Shown here: positions 54,927 to 64,000 of the stretch, in pieces
Position numbering within the stretch: position 1 is the first letter of the stretch
Layout of the letters: every line of letters begins with the position of its first letter
Source of the DNA: Planococcus maitriensis
GTDB lineage: Bacteria > Bacillota > Bacilli > Bacillales_A > Planococcaceae
Assembly: GCF_003289925.1 (NCBI RefSeq)
Contig: NZ_QLZQ01000008.1
Span: 1-64,000, forward strand
Direction: 5' to 3'
DNA: 64,000 nucleotides
Translations under genes and position numbers: made by a program
The notes under the pieces: generated by a model
The model's input: only the letters and a program-made list of their open reading frames with translations
Told to the model about the DNA's origin: nothing
The model's database searches: none

Positions 54927-56648
54927 GTGAAAGTGGAAGCGTTACCAGCAAAACCAGGGGAGCATTATTTACATAATTACGAAGAGCAATCGGCGGATTT
55001 CGATTGGTCGGAAGTTGAAAAAGAGTTCAGCTGGTCGAAAACCGGTAAGATCAATATGGCCCATGAGGCGATTGACCGTCACGCTGAATCGGACCGCAAG
55101 AACAAAGTCGCTCTCTATTATAAAGACCAGCATCGCCATGAAACGTATACATTCTATGAGATGAAACGGATGACGAACCGTGCGGCGAACTTGTTGAAAG
55201 CACATTCCGATTTGGAAAAAGGGGACCGCATTTTCATTTTCATGCCGCGTTCTCCTGAACTGTATTTCCTCATGTTCGGGGCTTTGAAGATGGGCTTGAT
55301 TGTCGGGCCATTATTTGAAGCATTCATGGAAGGGGCGATCTATGACCGGCTGGACGACAGTGACGCTAAATCGATCATCACGACGCCGGAATTGCTCCCG
55401 CGCATCCCGAAAGACCGGCTTCCGAATTTGAAGACGATCTTCCTTGTCGGGGAGGAAGGGGCAGAAGAAACTGAAGGCCATATCGATGTGCTGAAGCATC
55501 TTCATTCCTGCTCGGATAAATTCGATGTCGAATGGCTCGACAAAGAAGACGGGTTGGTGCTTCATTATACCTCGGGTTCTACAGGCAAACCGAAGGGCGT
55601 CCTGCACGCACAATATGCCATGGTTCAGCAATACCAGACAGGCAAATGGGTGCTCGATTTCCAGGAACAGGACATTTACTGGTGCACAGCTGACCCGGGC
55701 TGGGTGACGGGTACGGCTTATGGCGTGTTCTCGCCGTGGCTGAACGGCGTGACCACGGTCATTCTCGGCGGCCGCTTTTCTCCGGATGCCTGGTATCAAG
55801 CGATCGAAGATTTCGGCGTTACGGTCTGGTACAGTGCACCGACAGCATTCCGCATGCTGATGGGCGCCGGGGATGCATTGGTGAAAGAATACGATCTGTC
55901 GACATTGCGCCACGTGCTGTCTGTCGGTGAACCGCTGAACCCCGAAGTCGTCAAATGGGGAGCGCAAGTGTTCGATAAACGGATCCACGATACGTGGTGG
56001 ATGACGGAAACCGGCGCGCAGGTCATCTGCAATTACCCGTCGATGGCTATCAAGCCCGGTTCGATGGGCAAACCGATTCCAGGCATTAAAGCGGCGATTG
56101 TCGATGACCAAGGCAAGGAATTGCCAGCAAACCAAATGGGCAACCTGGCGATCAAGAAAGGCTGGCCGTCCATGATGCGCCAAATCTGGAATAACCCGCA
56201 AAAGTATGATTCCTACTTCCTGAATGATGAGTGGTATGTATCCGGTGACTCGGCTTACATGGACGAAGACGGCTATTTCTGGTTCCAGGGCAGAGTGGAT
56301 GACGTCATCATGACTTCAGGCGAACGTGTCGGGCCGTTTGAAGTGGAAAGCAAGCTGCTCGAGCATCCGGCAATCGCTGAAGCAGGCGTCATCGGAAAAC
56401 CTGACCCTGTGCGCGGGGAAATCATCAAGGCGTTCGTCGCGCTTGTTGAAGGCCATGAGCCTTCGGATGAATTGATCGAGGACATCCGCCAGTTCGTCAA
56501 GAAGGAATTGGCGGCCCACGCAGCGCCGCGTGAAATCGAATTCAAAGACAAGCTTCCGAAAACACGAAGCGGCAAGATCATGCGCCGCGTCCTGAAAGCT
56601 TGGGAATTGGACTTGCCGACTGGCGATTTGTCCACAATGGAAGATTAA
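54927..56648 (+). CDS. acsA: Acetyl-CoA synthetase AcsA
   Basis: A 573-residue adenylate-forming enzyme making acetyl-CoA from acetate, ATP and CoA. Motifs include LHYTSGSTGKPKGVLH near residue 210, the DTWWMTETGA and YVSGDSAYMDEDGYFWFQGR blocks, and the C-terminal TRSGKIMRR, whose lysine is the AcuA acetylation site in the B. subtilis homologue. The GTG at 54927 has GGAAAGGGTG upstream at usual spacing; an in-frame GTG at 54918 lies inside that site. Confidence 0.96.
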   Translation: MKVEALPAKPGEHYLHNYEEQSADFDWSEVEKEFSWSKTGKINMAHEAIDRHAESDRKNKVALYYKDQHRHETYTFYEMKRMTNRAANLLKAHSDLEKGDRIFIFMPRSPELYFLMFGALKMGLIVGPLFEAFMEGAIYDRLDDSDAKSIITTPELLPRIPKDRLPNLKTIFLVGEEGAEETEGHIDVLKHLHSCSDKFDVEWLDKEDGLVLHYTSGSTGKPKGVLHAQYAMVQQYQTGKWVLDFQEQDIYWCTADPGWVTGTAYGVFSPWLNGVTTVILGGRFSPDAWYQAIEDFGVTVWYSAPTAFRMLMGAGDALVKEYDLSTLRHVLSVGEPLNPEVVKWGAQVFDKRIHDTWWMTETGAQVICNYPSMAIKPGSMGKPIPGIKAAIVDDQGKELPANQMGNLAIKKGWPSMMRQIWNNPQKYDSYFLNDEWYVSGDSAYMDEDGYFWFQGRVDDVIMTSGERVGPFEVESKLLEHPAIAEAGVIGKPDPVRGEIIKAFVALVEGHEPSDELIEDIRQFVKKELAAHAAPREIEFKDKLPKTRSGKIMRRVLKAWELDLPTGDLSTMED

Positions 56649-56682
56649 AAAAAGCCCCTCTGCATTTGCAGAGGGGCTTTCA
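56649..56682. terminator. Bidirectional terminator between acsA and the penicillin-binding protein gene
   Basis: aaagcccctctgca pairs with tgcagaggggcttt, with A/T runs outside, between convergent genes. Confidence 0.9.
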
Positions 56683-59600
56683 TCATGCTGCGTCTTCTTC
56701 ACTTTCCGGAGCCTCCGTCTCAGGTTCTGACGGCTCTTCTGGTTCCTCCGGTTCTTCAGGTTCTTCAGGTGGTGCTTCTTCCTCTTCTTCCGGTTCTTCT
56801 GGAGCTGGAGTTTCTTCTGCCGGTTCTTCCTCAGCAGGCTCTTCTTCCGGCTCCTGTCTTTCAGTTTCTTGAGATGGAGCCGGAGTTTCTTCTCTTTCCG
56901 GTTCCGGTGCAGGCTCCGGTTTCGGCTCTGGTTTTGGCGCTTCGATCGTCACGCCATTGGATGCGGCCGATTGCCGGCCTGTGATATCCACGGCGACGAC
57001 TGTGTATGTGCCGGGGCCAGGTGCGTTATAGGAGTTGCTGCTTGATTCGGAAACAGAAGCGACTCTGCTGCCGCCGCGGAAAACACGGTAGCCGACGACA
57101 TCGTTCGAAGCGGAATCGCTCCAAGTGATTGTGCGCCCATTGATCGATGTTCCGACCGGTGCAGGGGCTGCGCTGTCTGCGTCGAATTTCGCGCTGGAAA
57201 CGACATTGCTGAACCTGGAGCTGCCAGGGAATAATTTGCCGGCGTCTCCGCCAAATGGAGCGAGCATCCGGTCGACATATTCTTCCGAGACACCGAGGCC
57301 GCCGCCTGATACAAATTCACTTGGCGTATTCGATAGGGCAGCATAGCGTTTGCCGTTGATGGTCGTATACGATCCGCTGCTCAAGCTGTCATCGCCGTCT
57401 TTCGGTGTCATGATGTCAGCGATGAACAAGTCGGAGCGGACTAAACCTGCTTTTTTACAAGCATCGCTCGGTGCGTAGCCTGAAATGCCGCAGAACGAGC
57501 GGGTGACGACGCCGTCAGGTTCCTGGAATTTGTCTCCGGTACCGATTGCGTCAGGAGCAACATCATAGGTCGTATTCATCAAGTTCGCCCATAATTGGTT
57601 GACGCGGACGGATGGCTGCAAGTTCTGGTTTCTGAAATTATCCAGCGAATATTTTTCCTTGTCATAGCCGAGCCAGACGCCCATCGTGATGTTAGGGTTG
57701 TAGCCGACGAGCCAGACGTCGCGTGTTTCTTGTGTAGTTCCTGTCTTGCCTGCAAAATCAGCATTGAATTTGAGCATGCCGTTTGCACGGTTTGCTGTTC
57801 CGCGGTCTGTTTTGAAGACATCGCGCAGCATATCGGTCAATACGTAAGAAGCTTGAGGGGTGAAAACGTCTTTCGCCTCGGCCTCATGTTCATAGATGAC
57901 ATTGCCGTCTGCGTCTTCGATTTTATCGATCATGGTCGTTTCCATATGCTTGCCGCCGTTAGCTAAGGTGGCGTAGGCATTGGCGACTTCTTCCACCGAC
58001 CCTTCGATGCCGCCGCCAAGTGCTGCTGAGACGACGCCATCGTTTTCATCAACGCGGGAGAAGCCGTTGTCGATCATGTATTGGATCGGCATCTCATCAC
58101 GCATTTGTGCAAACAAACGCAAAGCGGGAAGGTTTTGGGATTGGGCGAGTGCATCGCGTGCCGGCATGATGCCTTGTTCACTTGTCGGGATGAAGTTTGC
58201 CGGTTCGTAGCTACTGCCGTTGTCGTTCATGGTGAACTTCACATCGACTACTGGGCTGCCTGCGCCGATTACGCCATTTTCCAGTGCGGGGCCGTAGACT
58301 AGCAATGGCTTCACCGTCGAACCGATCGAACGGTAAGCTTGCGTTGCATGGTTCAAGTTCTCGATTTCGTGGTCACGCCCGCCGACGAAGCTCAAGATAC
58401 GGCCGGTATCGTTTTCCAATGTGACACTGCCGACTTGTACGGGCAATTGGCGGGTTTGCGTTTCGCCGTCTTCATCAATATAATCTTCAGATAAAGTCGT
58501 GCCGTATCCTTGGTAGGCTTTCTGTGTGTTTTCTTGCGCTACATATAACTCTTTATTGATGCTGGAATGGATGCGGTAGCCGTTCGACCGTACGGCCCGG
58601 TCTGCCAGTATCGCATATTCTTCATAAAGGTTTTGGTCTTGCTTCAGTGTTTCGGGATCTACGCCGTTTTGTTCCGCCAATACATCCATGATGATGCGGG
58701 TGGCTCGTTTTTCAAGCTCGGCTGTCACAAATGGGAAGTCTTCGTATGAACGGGTTTCATCTTTGCGGAAATCAGCGACAATATCGTATTCCAAAGCTTC
58801 TTGATATTCCGCTTCCGTGATATAGCCCGTTTCAAGCATGCGGTACAGCACTGTTTTCATGCGGTTAAGGCCAGGTTCTAAAGCTTCGCCTTCTTTAGGC
58901 GTACCGCCGGGCCCGTATGGTGTATAGCTGAAAGGCGCTTTCGGGATTCCGGCGATGAATGCTGCCTGCGGCAAGTTCAACTCGCTTGCAGGCACATTGA
59001 ATATGCCTTTTGCTGCCGTTTCGATTCCCGCGATATTCATGCCTGCCGAGTTTCGGCCATATGGAATGATATTCAGGTAAGCTTCCATGATATCTTCTTT
59101 GTTCATGAATTTCTCAAGGCGCATGGCCAGGAGGATTTCTTTCGCTTTTCGCTCGTAAGATACTTCATTTGTCAAAATCTGGTTTTTGATCAATTGCTGC
59201 GTCAAAGTCGATCCGCCGGTTTGGCTGTCTGAATTGGAGACATCCTGGAACAAGCCGCGCATGATCGCTTTCGGGACGATGCCTTCATGTTCGTAGAAAT
59301 ATTCATCTTCCGTAGCCAGGACTGCGTCGATGGCCACATCGGAGACATCTTCCAGATTCGTTTCTTCGCGGTCAAGGTCGGTCTGCAATTTGCCGAGGTA
59401 CGTATTGTCGGCGAAGTACAATTGGGAAGTCTCTTCGTAACTATAGATGTCCGACAGCATTTCCTCTTCGGTCCGCAGCTGTTCTTCGTCCACCAATGAA
59501 GCGAAATAGCCGGCTCCTGCCGATGCGGCAAATACGCCGCCCGCCACCAATATAATAGCTAGAATGATTGCCAAGTTCCAAATGACTCCCGTGGTGATTT

Positions 59601-59685
59601 TAAAGCGCTTAAACCATTTATGGGAAGTCCATCTATCGGTTGTTTCCTCTGCCTTCAATAACCATCTTCTCAATTTGTCTTGCAC
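56683..59685 (-). CDS. Class A penicillin-binding protein with FN3 and acidic tail
   Basis: A 1000-residue bifunctional peptidoglycan polymerase. A membrane anchor is at residues 33-60. The transglycosylase domain has ATEDEYFYEHEG (catalytic Glu, about 125-135), GGSTLTQQLIKN and RKAKEILLAMRLE. The transpeptidase domain has the SxxK motif in GSTVKPL, SxN in AQSQNLPA and KTG in FAGKTGTTQ. A fibronectin type III-like domain follows (TSINGRTITWSDSASNDVVGYRVF split by loops), and about the last 70 residues are almost only Glu, Pro, Ala, Ser and Thr. The GTG start follows AGGAGGGGG. It may extend across the wall; the tail's role is unknown. Confidence 0.9.
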   Translation of the reverse strand: MQDKLRRWLLKAEETTDRWTSHKWFKRFKITTGVIWNLAIILAIILVAGGVFAASAGAGYFASLVDEEQLRTEEEMLSDIYSYEETSQLYFADNTYLGKLQTDLDREETNLEDVSDVAIDAVLATEDEYFYEHEGIVPKAIMRGLFQDVSNSDSQTGGSTLTQQLIKNQILTNEVSYERKAKEILLAMRLEKFMNKEDIMEAYLNIIPYGRNSAGMNIAGIETAAKGIFNVPASELNLPQAAFIAGIPKAPFSYTPYGPGGTPKEGEALEPGLNRMKTVLYRMLETGYITEAEYQEALEYDIVADFRKDETRSYEDFPFVTAELEKRATRIIMDVLAEQNGVDPETLKQDQNLYEEYAILADRAVRSNGYRIHSSINKELYVAQENTQKAYQGYGTTLSEDYIDEDGETQTRQLPVQVGSVTLENDTGRILSFVGGRDHEIENLNHATQAYRSIGSTVKPLLVYGPALENGVIGAGSPVVDVKFTMNDNGSSYEPANFIPTSEQGIMPARDALAQSQNLPALRLFAQMRDEMPIQYMIDNGFSRVDENDGVVSAALGGGIEGSVEEVANAYATLANGGKHMETTMIDKIEDADGNVIYEHEAEAKDVFTPQASYVLTDMLRDVFKTDRGTANRANGMLKFNADFAGKTGTTQETRDVWLVGYNPNITMGVWLGYDKEKYSLDNFRNQNLQPSVRVNQLWANLMNTTYDVAPDAIGTGDKFQEPDGVVTRSFCGISGYAPSDACKKAGLVRSDLFIADIMTPKDGDDSLSSGSYTTINGKRYAALSNTPSEFVSGGGLGVSEEYVDRMLAPFGGDAGKLFPGSSRFSNVVSSAKFDADSAAPAPVGTSINGRTITWSDSASNDVVGYRVFRGGSRVASVSESSSNSYNAPGPGTYTVVAVDITGRQSAASNGVTIEAPKPEPKPEPAPEPEREETPAPSQETERQEPEEEPAEEEPAEETPAPEEPEEEEEAPPEEPEEPEEPEEPSEPETEAPESEEDAA

Positions 59686-59794
59686 ATTATCCCCCTCCTA
59701 AAAATCTTTTCTATTATAGCATAATCCGATAATTGAAACGAAAGATATTGACAATCTTTAGGATTCAAGTACACTACATAATAGAATCTTCATA

Positions 59795-60008
59795 ATCAAA
59801 CGGAGAAAGGCCCGCAGTAGGGCGTGCAATTTTGAAACCAGAGAGCCGGTGGGAGGTGCAAACCGGCCAAAATGCATGCGCCGAATTACAGGCCCGGAGT
59901 TTGCGGAAGTGCCCCGTCTGGCACATTTGAGTGGGAGGATGCGTCCTCCAAGCTGGGTGGTACCGCGCATTTGCGTCCCTGCATGAATTTCATGCAGGGG
60001 CTTTTTTG
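59795..60008 (+). ncRNA. T-box leader of tyrS
   Basis: The T-box core GGGTGGTACCGCG is at 59955. The specifier region reads GAATTACAG with TAC (tyrosine) at 59887-59889. The terminator ccctgcatga/tcatgcaggg followed by seven T is at 59977-60007. The 5' limit is approximate; stem I begins after 59795. Uncharged tRNA-Tyr should permit tyrS transcription. Confidence 0.93.
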
Positions 60009-60036
60009 TGTCCCGGCAACCAGGCGAAGCAGATAA

Positions 60037-61317
<1,281 letters not shown>

Positions 61318-61322
61318 ATACG

Positions 61323-61354
61323 GAAGCCGCTTGCAGCTGCAAGCGGCTTTTTTA
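61323..61354 (+). terminator. Terminator of tyrS
   Basis: The stem aagccgcttgc/gcaagcggctt with a four-base loop is followed by T. Confidence 0.9.
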
Positions 61355-61368
61355 ATGTGCATGCGGGT

Positions 61369-61393
61369 GTTTAATGCCCTTTCGACGGGGAAA
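61369..61393 (+). promoter_or_regulatory. Sigma-B-like promoter of the YflT-like gene
   Basis: GTTTAA at 61369 and GGGAAA at 61388, 13 bases apart, fit the sigma-B consensus with the common GGGWAW form of the -10. It lies 57 bases before a start for a general-stress-type protein. Confidence 0.68.
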
Positions 61394-61449
61394 CACAGTC
61401 ACTAGATACATGAACAGGATTCCAAACCATTCAAGGGAGGATGATAGGC

Positions 61450-61998
61450 ATGTCACGAGTTGTCGGATCATACGGTACGGAAATGGAAGCGGTGGAAGTC
61501 ATAGAGGATCTTCAGCGGCAAGGTTACCGGGATGAGGATATTTCAGTTCTCAGCAAAGATAAAAGAGACGTGGAGCGTGTAACGGAAGAAACCGGCACAC
61601 AAGCTGGGGAAGGAGCTGCTGCAGGTGCTGCTACGGGCGGAGCATTAGGCGGTCTCGGCGGCGTCTTGGCGGGACTCGGTGCATTGGCGATTCCTGGCAT
61701 CGGCCCAATTGTCGCAGCCGGGCCGATTGCAGCCGGCCTGACAGGCGCAGCGGCAGGAGCAGGCGTAGGCGGGATAGCCGGTGCCTTGATCGGCCTCGGC
61801 GTGCCGGAAGATGAAGCAAAAGGCTATGAAGACCAGTTCAAGGAAGGGCGGATACTCGTCTTGGTGGAAGAGGATGGGGCGAAGCAGCCTGACCGCAATG
61901 ACGTGGACAGATTTACGGAAAAGGAAGATCCGTTGATCGGTACGGAACGCTCAACGAATATCCGCGGCGATGCCGGGCCAGGACGCGACCGGCTCTGA
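61450..61998 (+). CDS. General stress protein 17M-like (YflT domain) with glycine zipper
   Basis: A 182-residue protein. Residues 1-45 resemble the YflT/GSP17M domain (VVGSYGTEMEAVEVIEDLQRQGY, EDISVLSKDK). Residues 55-125 are a long Gly/Ala-rich stretch with GxxxG repeats (GGALGGLGGVLAGLGAL, GLTGAAAGAGVGGIAGAL), likely to insert in or across a membrane, and the C-terminus is charged. ATG 61450 lies nine bases past GGGAGG; ATG 61441 is too close to that site. The molecular role is unknown. Confidence 0.85.
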   Translation: MSRVVGSYGTEMEAVEVIEDLQRQGYRDEDISVLSKDKRDVERVTEETGTQAGEGAAAGAATGGALGGLGGVLAGLGALAIPGIGPIVAAGPIAAGLTGAAAGAGVGGIAGALIGLGVPEDEAKGYEDQFKEGRILVLVEEDGAKQPDRNDVDRFTEKEDPLIGTERSTNIRGDAGPGRDRL

Positions 61999-62011
61999 AG
62001 ATCCGCACCCA

Positions 62012-62048
62012 AAAACCCCGCAGCGCTTTAATGGCGCTGCGGGGTTTT
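62012..62048. terminator. Bidirectional terminator
   Basis: A fifteen-base-pair stem aaaaccccgcagcgc/gcgctgcggggtttt lies between convergent genes. Confidence 0.92.
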
Positions 62049-62061
62049 GGATGTCCCGGAT

Positions 62062-62874
62062 TTATGCATGTGATTGCTTTTCCTTGATGAAGGATGGGAG
62101 CGGGAAGTCTTCGAAAGCTTGTGGATGGACAAGCTTGCCGAGCTTGATCGCCCCTTCGATCAGCCGTGGCGACGGCCGGCAGAACAAAGCCTCTTCCATG
62201 ACGTGGATGTGTTCGATCGCTTTCATCGATTGCCAGTCCGGGCGTTTCAGTACGAGTTCCGGCTTTACTTTCGAGGTCATGATGCCGACCCAAGCGAGGA
62301 GGATGAAGTCCGGCTCGCGTTTTCTCACGGCTTCCCAGTCGGTTTGGATGTTCGCGGTTTCCTCGTCCTCGAAACAATTGTGGGCGCCGACAAGCCGGCT
62401 GATTTCACTGAGCCAATTGACGCCTCCCGGAGTGAAGACCGGTTTCGGCCACCATTCCCAGTACAAGGAAGGCGAGGAAGATGTGCTGTCGCCGCGTCTT
62501 TTAAGTTCAGCGATAGCGGCGTCATATTCCGCGAGGACCGCCGCGCTGTCGAAATGGATGGCTTCGGCCACCGTTTCCAGGTCGTGTCGGATGTCGGCGA
62601 GTGATTGCGGGTCCAGGATGAGGTGCGGAATGTTGCGTTTTTCGAGCTCTTCGATATTTTTTTCCATGCCGGGCACGCTGAGCGATGCCAATACAAGGTC
62701 CGGCGCCAAGGCTTCGACTTCATCCATTCGTATGGATAGGTCCGGGCCGAGGCGCGGAAGCCGTTCGATGCTCTTCGGCCAGTCGGAATAATCATCGACG
62801 CCGACCAGCAAATGATCGGCATTCAAAAAAGCGAGCAACTCGGTATTGCTAGGGCATATGGATACGATTCTCAT
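62062..62874 (-). CDS. BtuF-like cobalamin-binding-fold protein without signal peptide
   Basis: A 270-residue class III periplasmic-binding-fold protein resembling the cobalamin-binding BtuF group: MRIVSICPSNTELLAFL at the start, VGVDDYSDWP, GPDLSIRMDEVEALAPDLVLAS, then WEWWPKPVFTPGG in the second lobe. The N-terminus goes directly into the first beta strand, with no signal peptide or lipobox, and AAAGGAGG before the ATG makes a longer start unlikely. It is therefore probably cytoplasmic. No transporter genes adjoin it. Ligand and role are inferred only from the fold. Confidence 0.8.
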   Translation of the reverse strand: MRIVSICPSNTELLAFLNADHLLVGVDDYSDWPKSIERLPRLGPDLSIRMDEVEALAPDLVLASLSVPGMEKNIEELEKRNIPHLILDPQSLADIRHDLETVAEAIHFDSAAVLAEYDAAIAELKRRGDSTSSSPSLYWEWWPKPVFTPGGVNWLSEISRLVGAHNCFEDEETANIQTDWEAVRKREPDFILLAWVGIMTSKVKPELVLKRPDWQSMKAIEHIHVMEEALFCRPSPRLIEGAIKLGKLVHPQAFEDFPLPSFIKEKQSHA

Positions 62875-63040
62875 AAAGATGCCTCCTTTATATGGCTACA
62901 GTGTAGCATAGCTTGGAGGAGGAATCGACGGAACGGCAAGAGCTGGCGATTTTCAATCGCTAAGCTTAAACTATTTATCAGGCATAGGACGGCACAGTTA
63001 AGAACGTGGATCCGGCTTGATTGAGAAGGGAGAGGGAACG

Positions 63041-63598
63041 GTGGATGCAGGAAAGATTATTTTATTGAATGGGGTCTCGAGCTCTGGAAAGTCGAGCTTG
63101 GCGAAAGAATTAGCTTATCAGCTGGAGAGTTACTTTCATTTAAGTATCGATGACTTTGACTTGGTGATCGAAAAAATGGAAGACCGCAACACGGAAAAGC
63201 TGATTCCGATTCCGACGGAAGTGTTTTTTCATGAGGCCGTCAGGATGTTCTCGGATAAAGGGGTCCATTTAGTGGTGGATCAAATTCTACATGATGAAGA
63301 AACGATTTCGCACCTCCTATCCGTGCTGAAGGGCTATCCTGTCTTGTTTGTGGGAGTTCATTGCCCTGCAGAGGAAATCGACCGGCGTGAAAAAAACAGG
63401 GGAGACCGCCCAATCGGCCAAGGCCGGGCCCAACTAGCGTTTGTCCACCGCCAAAACGAAACCTATGATATTGAAGTCAATACAGGAGAAATCCCGCTTA
63501 AGGCGGCGGCTGAAAAAATCATCAACAGGCTGGAAAGCGGAGAAGCTCTTAATGGCTGGCAGGCTTTAGGGAGACAGCGGGCTGGCGGCCTGCTATAA
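63041..63598 (+). CDS. Chloramphenicol phosphotransferase-like P-loop kinase
   Basis: A 185-residue P-loop protein with Walker A NGVSSSGKSSLAKELA near residues 9-24, LSIDDFDLVIEKM, and DQILHDEETISH. The C-terminal VGVHCPAEEIDRREKNRGDR and HRQNETYDIEVNT blocks match the chloramphenicol 3-O-phosphotransferase family. Its natural substrate is unknown; family members are often annotated so without evidence of resistance. GTG 63041 lies eight bases after GAAGGGAG; a TTG at 63017 is in frame without a good site. Confidence 0.78.
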   Translation: MDAGKIILLNGVSSSGKSSLAKELAYQLESYFHLSIDDFDLVIEKMEDRNTEKLIPIPTEVFFHEAVRMFSDKGVHLVVDQILHDEETISHLLSVLKGYPVLFVGVHCPAEEIDRREKNRGDRPIGQGRAQLAFVHRQNETYDIEVNTGEIPLKAAAEKIINRLESGEALNGWQALGRQRAGGLL

Positions 63599-63604
63599 AT
63601 AGCC

Positions 63605-63640
63605 ACAAAAAACCCTCCAGGAGAACCTGGAGGGTTTTCG
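63605..63640. terminator. Bidirectional terminator upstream of the rpsD end
   Basis: aaaaccctccagg pairs with cctggagggtttt around a four-base loop, between convergent genes. Confidence 0.92.
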
Positions 63641-63647
63641 TCAATCA

Positions 63648-64000
63648 TTAACGTGAGTAGAACTCAACGATCAATTGTTCGTTGATTTCAGCAGACAATT
63701 CGCTGCGCTCTGGGAGACGGACGAATGTGCCTTCTTTTTTGTCAGCGTCGATTGAAACGTATTCTGGAACGAAGCTGTTCACTTCGATCGCTTCGTTGAC
63801 TACATCAAGGTTGTTGGACTTTTCGCGGAAAGCGATAGTTTGTCCTGGTTTTACGCTGTAAGACGGAATGTCTACGCGTTTGCCGTCAACAAGGATGTGG
63901 CCGTGGTTTACCAATTGGCGGGCTTGGCGGCGAGTGCGCGCAAGGCCGAGGCGGTAAACGACGTTATCAAGGCGTGTTTCAAGCAAGATCATGAAGTTCT
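63648..64000 (-). CDS. rpsD: Ribosomal protein S4, C-terminal part
   Basis: The visible 116 codons (ending IVEFYSR) cover the S4 RNA-binding domain, [31 protein letters not shown], and the conserved end [22 protein letters not shown]. The reading frame runs off the window at 64000, so about the first 80 residues and the start lie outside. S4 binds 16S rRNA early in small-subunit assembly. It sits next to the tyrS region, as in B. subtilis. Confidence 0.97.
   Translation of the reverse strand, partial: NFMILLETRLDNVVYRLGLARTRRQARQLVNHGHILVDGKRVDIPSYSVKPGQTIAFREKSNNLDVVNEAIEVNSFVPEYVSIDADKKEGTFVRLPERSELSAEINEQLIVEFYSR

Overview
This 64-kb window is core chromosome of a low-to-mid GC Gram-positive of the Bacillales, most likely a Planococcaceae member such as Planococcus. 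That genus call is inference: it rests on roughly half-GC coding sequence, B. subtilis-like proteins throughout, and a gene order that follows (from memory) the B. subtilis stretch from the trnB tRNA cluster through menFDHBEC, pckA-metK, mnmLM, leuS, ytgP, pepV-dat, ytpPQR-sftA-murC, ytxGHJ, aroA-ccpA, acuABC-acsA, tyrS and rpsD. No prophage, insertion sequence, CRISPR array, rRNA or plasmid feature is visible.

Layout. 1-1780: nineteen tRNA genes in one run, closed by a strong terminator. 1780-2480: a decayed strip holding one intact 45-codon membrane ORF, a frameshifted membrane-protein relic and a third fragment. 2480-10850: menaquinone synthesis, with menA divergent from menF-D-H-B-E-C. 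10880-18060: a zinc-binding lipoprotein under a Zur-like box, yidD, a Dps protein with a sigma-B-like promoter, ytkD, ytmA, then pckA and metK back to back; metK has a complete SAM-I riboswitch. 18159-25920: a ytpA-like hydrolase that lacks its catalytic serine, a three-gene redox cluster (luciferase-like monooxygenase, pyruvate oxidase, quinone oxidoreductase), the mnmL-mnmM tRNA-modification pair, and scoAB behind a cre-like site. 25950-33400: leuS with a T-box, a 700-base gene-free strip carrying a long palindromic element, ytfP, murJ, rsuA and ytzE. 33680-46290: peptidases, D-amino-acid aminotransferase, thpR, lipid kinase, trmB, a lactonase-like hydrolase, and the lipoprotein-ytpP-ytpQ-ytpR-sftA run. 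46440-49670: murC, then ytxG-ytxH-brxC behind overlapping sigma-H-like and sigma-B-like promoters. 49900-56650: aroA, ccpA and the divergent acuABC/acsA acetate module. 56680-64000: a class A penicillin-binding protein with an acidic tail, T-box-controlled tyrS, a general-stress glycine-zipper protein, a BtuF-like protein without signal peptide, a phosphotransferase-like P-loop protein and the C-terminal part of rpsD.

The genes tie together in several ways. CcpA is encoded here and a good cre-like site precedes scoAB. AcuA and AcuC are the expected acetylase and deacetylase of AcsA, which is encoded divergently. MnmL/MnmM modify wobble uridines of tRNAs of the kind encoded in the cluster at the left end. 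Three separate loci (dps, ytxGHJ, the YflT-like gene) have sigma-B-type promoters. I did not find an obviously new multi-gene system. The strongest oddities are the YtpA homologue lacking its nucleophilic serine, the dual sigma-B/sigma-H promoter, the decaying small membrane genes after the tRNA cluster, and the palindromic element downstream of leuS.
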